A stretch of 64,000 nt of DNA from Takakia lepidozioides (Eukaryota; Streptophyta; Takakiopsida; Takakiales; Takakiaceae): contig CM060731.1 of the NCBI GenBank assembly GCA_030704615.1, positions 41,232,001-41,296,000 on the forward strand, read 5' to 3'. Numbering within the stretch: the first letter of the stretch is position 1; each line of letters starts with the position of its first letter. Under the pieces are notes generated by a model, which did no database searches, had not been told where the DNA came from, and was given only the letters and a program-made list of their open reading frames with translations. The position numbers and the translations under genes were made by a program. This document shows positions 56,701-64,000 of this stretch, piece by piece.

Positions 56701-58583
56701 AGGATGTACCCTCTCCCCTCTGCTCTTCAATGTTTTCATCAATCAACTCCTCAGGATGTGGAAACAGAGGGATTTGTGTTAAGGGTGGGTGATGCCACCA
56801 TACCAGTCCTTATGTTTGCAGATGACTTGGCAGGCATAGGGGAGACTCCTTCCAATTTCCAGGAGTTGATTGATTGTGCAAAGAGATACTTTCACCTTTG
56901 GGGGCTAGAGGCTAACGTCAGTAAATGTGCAGTGGTGGCATTCAACGACCGAGGAGAGGGAGGAGGTGATCTCAAGTGGTACTGGGGAAGCCAAGAGATT
57001 CCGGTCCTCCCTTCCTACACGTACCTCGGCGTTGAGTTTTCCTCCAATTGTAACTGGGATGCACAAATTCAGAAAGTTGTGCTGGGTCTCACTAAATTTT
57101 TCCACTGCAGAGGGATCAACTCTGAGGTCAAAAAAACCATGCTTTGTCGTGTTATTAGACCTGCCTTGGAGTACGCATCTGGGTTGATAACTCCAACCAG
57201 GCTAAGTCTCTAGAATCCATTCAAAAGGAAGTGCTTAAGGAGTGCATGTCAGCATGCTCCAAAACAGCCAATGTGGCTGTTCAGGGTGAGTTTGGCATCC
57301 TTTAAGCTCCCGACTAGATGAATTCAAGGGGTCAGATGGTGGGGTCAGCTGCAACATATGTCCAACATCAGATATCCTAAGTTAATCGACTCTATATCTT
57401 GGAAGCAGGATCGCCCTGTCAAACAGGCTAAGTCCTGGCGGAAGAGAGTAGAAGAGATTCTCAAGGATCTGAATCTGAGCCCGCAAGTCTTGACCCTGCC
57501 GGATAAATCTGACATAGAGGCTGTAGTGTCCGCAGCCATGTCTGTTGCCAGGAAATTGTCTGATGAAAATAAAGTTATCAGAAAACTTCCCTGAAAACTT
57601 CTCCAGTCTGTGACATGGTGGAGGACATCATGGATGACCTCAAGGGTCTACCCACTCTCGGCACCAGACTGAAATCTAAACTCAGGGCGGGAAGTTGCCT
57701 TTGAACAGCAAACAGAAACAGAGAGGAAAGGGAGAGTGCAATTGCCCGTTGTGTGGGCAACCTGAAGACAATATTTGTTTTCTGATTCATTGAGCACCCG
57801 TCCAAGGGAGTTGTGCATGTACCTCATTTACCAACTTTGAAAGTCTTGAGGCTGAGCCAAAAGCCCAGGACCTTTTGGGGCCTAGTTTTTGGGCAAACCA
57901 CACACAGCAGGTTGATGCTTGTGTAAAAGGATTTCTAGAGGATATCTGGGAAACCCGGATCAATTGTTTATTCCAAGGTAAGTCTTACTATCGGCGTCAG
58001 CCTCTGACAAAGGGAGGTTCTGTCCCTTTGTGTCGCTCAAACTGGACGCGGGATCAATTGCCACAAGGCTACGGCAAACAACGTCTTTGAGTACAGTCTC
58101 TTTGTACCTGTGTACGAACTCCCTTTTAACTCCCCTTGTCTCCTAACAAAGAAGACTCAGTGTTGCATTGTTCATCTCAGGTAGCATCAGTGCCTACAGG
58201 CCACATGCATGCAAAGAGAGACCACATGTATGTGATGACAGGCTGAAGTAGGTTTCTGGACAGACCTCCAAGGAGCACGATGCATGCTGCATCGTATTTG
58301 CATGCTAAAAAGCAGGCTAGAAGGATGTGATTTGTTCTTTATAGAGATCCTCGTTACGTCTGATTGAGCAATTTGTTCTTGGTCGTGATTATCTGTGGAT
58401 CTGCAGCTGGAGTTGCTGCATGAGCTGGAGAAGGGAAAGGGCCTGCAGGACCTGGGCCCTTCTGTATTTCTCCGCCTGGCCCCACCCAGCATCCCTCGAA
58501 AGCACAGGCATCCAGTGTCTGAAAGCAGTGGTTCTTCACGTGTTAGGTCCACACATAGGACCTTGCGTACAGTGAAAAAATGA
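44717..58583 (+). CDS. VPS8: VPS8, CORVET tethering complex subunit (2219 aa, 18 exons)
   Basis: VPS8 is the Rab5-specific subunit of the endosomal CORVET tether. Exons are 44717-46639, 47073-47432, 48115-48396, 48845-49231, 49464-50157, 50349-50413, 50638-50739, 50868-51013, 51445-51500, 51938-52629, 52843-53042, 53235-53574, 53778-54071, 54725-54834, 55083-55228, 55619-55803, 56138-56638 and 58407-58583. All phases agree (6,660 nt). The N-terminal 550 residues are acidic and low-complexity. A beta-propeller follows (AMCFNQQGDMLLVGYANG, AITSDCKG, PYTAWR, IGVAWLEEQ), then the VPS8 core (SFGNPEKAYHSSLAVRG, DAGDWMGAFHIAMELYDG, FLELLEPYILKDMLG, LVEHYSQRGWLQRVEQCVLH, YLKHCFSGLAFPPGHG). A C-terminal RING-like domain is in exon 17 (CCICRCEF, FCGHTAHVDC, CPVC). 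The protein is slightly longer than Arabidopsis VPS8. Introns 3, 8 and 17 carry LINE insertions. The acceptor of exon 6 follows a 14-G run. Confidence 0.94.
48590..48642 (-). mobile_element. 25-bp LINE 3'-end insertion with TSD in VPS8 intron 3
   Basis: On the minus strand, GGCAAACATCTTATGAGTACAT (within 48628-48604) matches the LINE 3' end apart from a 3-nt gap. It is flanked by TGGATATGGTTAGA (48629-48642) and TGGATATGGATAGA (48590-48603), 13 of 14 bases identical. In LINE orientation the duplicated target starts TCTA. Confidence 0.65.
51178..51248 (+). mobile_element. 37-bp LINE 3'-end insertion with perfect 17-bp TSD in VPS8 intron 8
   Basis: TCTTTAGATCATCAGAC occurs at 51178-51194 and again at 51232-51248. 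The 37 bp between them contain GGCTACGGCAAACAACGTCT and end TATGAGTACAA. This is the extreme 3' end of the LINE at 56685-58096, severely 5'-truncated. Confidence 0.88.
56670..58111 (+). mobile_element. 5'-truncated LINE, 1,412 bp, with 15-bp TSD in VPS8 intron 17
   Basis: TCTCTTTGTACCTGT at 56670-56684 and 58097-58111 is a perfect target-site duplication around 56685-58096. The insert starts inside reverse transcriptase: GVAQGCTLSPLLFNVFINQL, then, after a frame change, VLMFADDLAGIGE with the FADD active site. PSYTYLGVEFS and a post-RT region follow. A Cys-rich finger (CNCPLCGQPEDNICFLIH) comes next, then a tail ending GYGKQRL and a stop at 58088-58090. Only six bases separate the stop from the element's end; there is no poly(A). 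Several frame changes and stops make it inactive. It lies in sense orientation in the last VPS8 intron without touching splice sites. Confidence 0.88.
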
Positions 58584-60514
58584 AACATCTTGGGGTCAGC
58601 AGCCAGCCTACGGCATTGCCATTGTACATCATGGGTCATAAACGGCCAAGGTTTCCTGGTATGTGACACCCTGTCCAGTGGATGTGACTTTTCAATTCCT
58701 TTATTACGTTATTCTTAATGTCACCGCACCTCTCTTTAGAGCTTTTCCAGCTCCATCAGGATGAAATTTTTCTTCTGATTATTTTGTGCCTTGGTTGATG
58801 TGAGTCTCTCAAGCAGCGTTCTCCCAATCCTTTGGATGCAAGCTTTTTCCCTTGAGAAGATCTGTGGTGAACTTGTCCTATGTGAAAAGGGTCCTGGAGG
58901 CAGGAGGAGAACTGGAATCATCTTCTTAAGCATGTCTTTCTAGCTGTGATGTTACTGTCTGAAATTTTTTGTTTGAATTGGTGTTACAGGGTCCATCTAC
59001 TTCTGGTGTACAGACTCATTTGTTGTGGTGGATTGTTCTCTATCCACAGTAAGGGCAATGATCACCATGATGTCTGCTCTTTCATTATGTCAAGCAGACC
59101 TCTATTTGGACCACTCTCTATGCCTTCTGTTCCTACACTATTGCAAAAAGACCATGCCATGTATCTAGTGTGTGGTTCACTTTGACAATTCAAATCCACC
59201 AATGTGGAAGGAGAGGGAGCCACAATGGTTTTGAAGGCCTAGTTTTCAGTTTATTAGCAAAATGTGCTAGTACACAATCATTTGGCTGTGAGCAAAGTTG
59301 GATCAATGATGATGCTCATTAGATTTATGCCTCACGACCAGCAAGTGCCTGTATTAGAAGTGTTTTGCAATCAGTTATTAGGAGAGTGCTGTTCATCCGC
59401 ACCAGCATCTGTTGAAGGTGTTCAGTTAGTTCCTCTTCTAGATTACCAGAAAAAACTGAGGATCTTTCTTCAGCCATGAGTTCACTTAGAGTTCAGTTAC
59501 AGTTATGAAGATGTTTTAGCAGGCAACTTTCTGTAGTGTAGTCCCCAATCCCCACCACATTTCTTACGAAAACCATCATTTTCTTTTCGTTTCTTTGCTC
59601 CTGTGATGGAAGACTTCCGTCTGAACGTGGGTCACGGTTGGCTCTACTGCTGTTGGCATTTTCACTCTCTCTCCCTCATGATATGATTTGGTTGGGATGA
59701 CTTCAAATTTCTTGAATACCGGCAGATCAGTAGGGAAAATTAGCCCCTGAAATTATTCAGGTGATTGATGATTGAAATCGGCTGGATGACAAATCACATT
59801 TATAACGCAGCAAGTTTCAGCCCATCTGAAGAATGGGCATCGGGAATTGCTTGTAAACTTAGTCTTGTTTGGCTGGGCAGACAGTTAGAGCTGAACTTGC
59901 AGTTCGTGGTGAAACAGCCTCAGACAGTTGAAGGAAGATTCATCCAACGATCTAGCATAGAGAATGTCTATGCAGAGCTCTTTCTGGGATAACAAAGCTT
60001 CTGCTCCAATCTGCGGCTTCTTGGGTGCAGCTAGTGCTGTTGCGGCCAGGGTATAAATGGGGTGGAGATAGAAAATGGAAAATAGCATTTCCCTATGCCT
60101 GGAAAATAGACAATACCAGGGCTTCTGAAAATCCATGATGTCAATGGCAGCTGAGGGAATGTAATTGACCTCTGGTTCCATGAAACGGGATTGCATTACC
60201 CTTGCGGGCCTGAGACAGGCGAGTAAGACAGTACACTTTGACAGGAAGTAGTTACTTTCCAAAACACTGCAGTTCACATTGTTTGCTCTGTAATACCACA
60301 GCATGTACAAGATGCGGACCATTGGCCCGAAGTACCATTGATGGAACCGTCATAATTACATGATCATCATACTGGAAACAATTTTGTTCAGCTCTGCATT
60401 GCAGAAAAAAGACCAAGTCTAACTCCATCCACACATGTGTGCACAATCTCGGTTGACAAACAATACTATTCAGGCCAAAACTTCACTCTAAAATTCAATA
60501 CATTGCTGGTCTAG
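58584..60514. other. Intergenic region between VPS8 and the PDF1-like gene (convergent)
   Basis: These are the 3' flanks of two genes. A 145-codon minus-strand frame (59885-60322) shows no recognisable domain and may be downstream UTR or chance. No repeat, RNA gene or transposon is recognised. Confidence 0.4.
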
Positions 60515-62392
60515 CTAATCACCACATTCTTGGGCGGTTCCGAAGGCAGTGTTTGCATTCTCAAACTTACTAGCCTGGATAGCTGCAGCAGTCCTCGAAA
60601 CCAACGCTCTGTTGAATTGTTCAATTACAGAAACATGGGTATACTCGAAGTTTGGTCTCGTGTAAGAGTTGAGAACAGCTGCTGACCCTTGACGGAGAAG
60701 CTGGCTGTAGGGATCTGGTCTGGAGTCGTAAAGGCCCTGCAACAAAGTGGTAGTTCCAAACACATTGGCTGCTTGTGATCCAAAGGCATCTGCAACAGTG
60801 GAGAAGATACTGAAGAAGCTTGGCCACGAACTTGTGTGAGATCCCCAGAAACTGCAATAACAAGTATCGGTGGGTCAGACGCAATCACTCTATGCGGGCA
60901 GGTGACATAGAGAAAAAAACACCAAGCACAACGTAGTCTAAGTGAATGGAGATAAGGTAGAGCCTGCTTCAAACAAAGGCATTTCGCATCCTCTCACATG
61001 TAACTTGGTTCACGGCAAAGTTGCTTACCCGCAAGAGCATCCCGAACCACCGTTGCTAGGAGAAGCAGTCGGACCAGGAGAATAACTACTTGGGCCAGGG
61101 GCAGCGACGGCAGGACTCACGCCAGTGACTGGAGCGGGTGCATACCCACCACCACTTGGGGAAGACGAAGAGACCGGAGGAGTGGCCACTGGAACTGGCG
61201 CAGGCAGCACTGGAGCTGGCGCTGGAAGAACCGGAGCAGGACTGTACGGTGAAGTACTTCCATAGGTGAGTTGAGGAGAACTCAAAACTGCGTCGCCCTT
61301 GACCGCTTTTGGATAAGAAGGAGAAGCTGGTGGTGAGCTGTAGGTAGGAGTGCTGACAACGGGAGAACTGCTGGATGGGGCCGGAGCGCTGGGTGTGACG
61401 TAAGGAGGGCTGCCAGACGACGGAGGATGATGGGGGCAGGGAATTTCAGGGGTGGGAGTAACAGGAGAGCTGCTAGACGGAGCGGGAGCGCTGTATGGAG
61501 GGCTTTCAGGGGTCGCAGGAGCGGGAGCGCTGTAGGGAGGGCTTTCAGGGGTAGTAGGAGCTGGGGCGCTGTAGGGAGGGCTTTGAGGGGTAGTAGGAGC
61601 TGGAGCGCTGTAGGGAGGACTTACAGGGGTAGTAGGAGCTGGAGCGCTATAGGGAGGGCTTTGCGGGGTGGAAGGAGAGCTACCGGAAGGTGTTGGATAG
61701 TAATTGTACTGGGCATGGGCTTCACCTGTCTGTGGGAGGGATGCATGGTAGCTGAATGCAGATTGATCGTAGGGCTGCGAGAACCTATCCTGGGTAAAGC
61801 TATGTCCCTTGGCTGGATCACTGTAGAACTGAGAATAGCTTCTAGAGTTACCGTAAGACTCACCAACAGGGTTGCTGTAAGATTGACTACCAAATTGGGA
61901 GTTCCTATTCACATCAGCGTAGCTAGATTGCGAAAACTGTCTAGCCGCAGAGTAACCGCTTCCTTGGTCTGCTGCAGAAAACCTGCCACTGGGAAGGTCC
62001 GACGCGGAGTAGCTGTAGGACTGAGATCCAAACCTCGAACTTGAATCCACCGGCTTCGAAAACCCACTCTCCTGAACGAAGTTGTCAGCTACCAAGCTCC
62101 CTGCTCCTGCTGGAAGCATCGAAGAGTCCTGCTTCACAGCAGAAAACCTACCACTAGGAAGATCGGAGAAACCCCTTGGCTGCTCCATGTTATACTGAGA
62201 CTGCGAGAAGCGAGAAGCCGCAGGGTCATCGTACCCCCGCATTTGAGGAATCCCAGACTTACTAGACCCCTGACTAGGCCCCGTATACTCAAAGTTGGGG
62301 TAGTTGTCTGCAAGCACCATTGCAGACAGCTGAGCCATCCCCAACACTAGACAAACGAACATCATCTTCCCGGATCCAGCAAGCACCGCCAT
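60515..62392 (-). CDS. Secreted Ser/Pro-rich wall protein with PDF1-like C-terminal domain (566 aa)
   Basis: Exons are 62392-61029 and 60851-60515, joined in phase 2. The N-terminus (KMMFVCLVLGMAQLSAMVLA) is a signal peptide, so the protein is secreted. A Ser/Tyr/Gly/Gln-rich region follows with two SDLPSGRFSA units. Next comes a Pro-rich region with five 12-residue SPPYSAPAPTTP-type repeats and many AP/SP/TP pairs, the pattern of hydroxyproline arabinogalactan or extensin-like wall proteins. Exon 2 encodes a C-terminal domain resembling PROTODERMAL FACTOR 1: FWGSHTSSW, DAFGS, YSQLLRQGSAAVLNSY, then VIEQFNRALVSRTAAAIQAS. Arabidopsis PDF1 is about 300 aa, so this one has a much longer repetitive part. 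If exon 1 were unspliced, a stop would follow five bases past the donor and remove the domain. An Arg-rich frame upstream of 62392 is a (GAG)n leader, not protein. Confidence 0.82.
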
Positions 62393-62475
62393 GATCCGCT
62401 CAACACAAGCTCGTCCTGACTTCCAAGTCCAAGAAGTGACCAGTTCCAACAGCCCCAACTCACATCTATACTTAA

Positions 62476-62550
62476 TCAACCTCCTCCCTCTCCTCCTCCC
62501 TCTCCTCCTCCTCCTCCTCCTCCTCCTCTTCCTCTCTCGTCTCTCTCTTC
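62476..62550. repeat. CTC/CCT-rich tract in the leader of the PDF1-like gene
   Basis: CTCCTCCCTCTCCTCCTCC-type repeats on the plus strand, equal to (GAG)n/(GAGGA)n in the minus-strand leader about 85-160 bp before the start codon. GA-rich leaders are common in plant genes. Confidence 0.7.
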
Positions 62551-64000
62551 CCGCCCGCAATCAATGCTCCACATTTCCTACCGATCCCTCCGCAACCCTC
62601 ACACAGCGGCCCTGCCTGTCATCTCCCCTCCCTCTCTGACATGCCAGACAGACAGCAGCCACCTCCGCCTAAATACCATCCCTAACAATCAATGCCTCTC
62701 GCCACCTTTTTTGTTTTTACGAAAATTACCTCAATATTACTACTGCAGTGGTAATAATACTAATAATAATACTTTTGTAGTTACTTATTTCTATTATAGG
62801 CGCATATTATTATTCGAATTACTGGCATGATGGGCATGAATGGGCATGACCCGTCACCCGATGCGGCTCGCACGCTCGGGCTCAGTGCGCACGCTGGAGA
62901 CGTGAAAGGCGGGCAGCTGAATGCGGGCAGTAGGGCAGGGGCATTTGACGGCATTAACGCGCTGCCCGCTCTCTCCGCCTGCCCGCCCGCCGCCACGCTG
63001 GGCCCATGACTGCCCTTTTGAATTCTGGCACCCACCAGCTTTTATCGCCTGCTTTCTCTCTCTCTCTCTCTCTGTGTCGTCTCTCTCTCGGATCGTCTGC
63101 TGGCCACATGAGCAGCCGAATCCTGGCTCTGACAATCTGCAGCAGCATCCGGTAGGGGGAGAACTTAGAAGGTTATTAGGGCGAGTCGTGTGCGGGTGCC
63201 CGCTCTAGTTGTGTCCCACTCTTGCTACAGGAGTTAGGAGTGTCTCTTATTGTTCAACAGTCGGTGATTCAAGTTCATCAATTACTGTTAAAGCTCTAAT
63301 TGGAGCGATCTTTGTAGTAATGGTGGCTTGGAAGTTGGAGTCAATCAATTCTTCAAAGCTCAGGGGAAGCATTCAATGTTGATGGAAATGTCTATTAAGT
63401 AAACTCTATTATGAATCGAATACGGTCAGATTACTTTTCCCACCTTCCCCTAATCATCTCTCAACCCCCGCAGTTATTCTTCACTTTATTTTGAAATTCC
63501 ACATTGAAACGGTTTCTTTTCCGGGTGGGGTGGGGAGGTACATTCGCAGCGAAGAATGTGTGTTTCCTTTCAGTTCGGAGTCCCACATGACATATTTGCT
63601 CAAACCTAGGTTAATAGTTTGCATGTGGTGGCAAATGCTGGAGAGCCAAGCTCATCACACCCCCACAAAAAAGTAGGTCTGTAGTTTGAAGCAACCAAAC
63701 AGCTCATTTTCATGGTCCAGGAACTTTATGCAGTGACAATTCTCTTTCCCATCATGATCTCACTCCACTTTTCCACGACCTTCAAAGTTCAATCACATTG
63801 ACATAGGAGCTGCCAGAAGATAACCGATGAGCCTATTTTCGGCGTTTGAAAAGGGTATGGAGTGGAATAATACGGAGACGAGGGACAAAAGCTGACTGGA
63901 AATTCTCAGTGCCCTAGTTTTGGGAATTAGGTGGTGTGGGGCATGAGACTTGATGCAGGTGCTGCATAGTCCACCATCGCCTGCACACTCTGTACAAGTA
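62551..64000. other. Right-end region without a recognised gene
   Basis: AT-rich DNA (about 62700-62820) is followed by a GC-rich stretch with CGGCTCGCACGCTCGGGCTC-like words (about 62840-63010) and a (CT)n tract at 63054-63073. This could be the promoter and leader of a plus-strand gene beyond the window, but nothing in the last kilobase reads as coding. Confidence 0.35.

Noticed and set aside
61427-62044. 205-codon plus-strand frame rich in Arg/Gly/Ser
   Set aside because: It is the antisense of the Pro/Ser-rich repeats of the PDF1-like gene.
62393-62560. Arg-rich N-terminal extension of the PDF1-like gene
   Set aside because: It is a translated (GAG)n leader. The signal peptide starts at the ATG at 62392.

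Overview
This 64-kb window is nuclear DNA of a land plant. The genes have many GT-AG introns, mostly 100-700 bp. They include plastid-targeted proteins (two chloroplast HSP70s and a FLU-type tetrapyrrole regulator), a 1.1-kaa DYW pentatricopeptide RNA-editing factor and plant-type CORVET and ALDH3 genes. The relic transposons and the protein style resemble what I know from mosses and other non-seed plants, so a bryophyte or another seed-free plant is my best guess. That placement is inference.

Layout. 1-2.0 kb: 3' end of a RING/SNF2 helicase gene of the CHR27/CHR28 (FORGETTER-like) type, plus strand. 2.1-15 kb: a transposon-rich block with an orphan three-exon gene tail, two foldback sequences, a MULE-like pseudogene, a hAT-type MITE carrying a tRNA-derived SINE, and a scrambled Ty3/gypsy chromovirus. 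In the chromovirus the LTR-gag-protease half points left, the RT-integrase-chromodomain half points right, and its 3' end is tandemly duplicated. 16.3-20.9 kb: chloroplast HSP70 copy A (+, 8 exons). 21.8-27.1 kb: ALDH3 (-, 10 exons). 29.2-31.2 kb: FLU (+, 4 exons). 31.9-32.9 kb: TatD-type hydrolase (-, 1 exon). 33.9-38.0 kb: chloroplast HSP70 copy B (-, 8 exons with the same intron positions as copy A). 38.85-39.35 kb: a two-type tandem repeat. 39.5-43.0 kb: DYW PPR gene (-), with a probable extra 5' exon. 44.7-58.6 kb: VPS8 (+, 18 exons). 60.5-62.4 kb: secreted Ser/Pro-rich wall protein with a PDF1-like C-terminal domain (-, 2 exons). 62.4-64 kb: no gene seen.

Functions. HSP70-A/B, FLU and probably ALDH3 and the PPR protein act in or around plastids (protein import and folding, control of chlorophyll precursor synthesis, aldehyde detoxification, organelle RNA editing). 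VPS8 acts in endosomal tethering, and the PDF1-like protein in the cell wall. The genes are monocistronic. Exon models were built by hand from splice signals, reading phase and remembered family sequence; every reported model keeps phase across all junctions.

The most interesting signal is a LINE family with no poly(A) tail. Its copies end a few bases after the last ORF's stop codon and always abut a TCT-type pyrimidine tract. Three VPS8 introns carry insertions of 25 bp, 37 bp and 1,412 bp, each flanked by 14-17 bp target-site duplications. Three more 3' ends sit against (TC)n tracts inside an ALDH3 intron.
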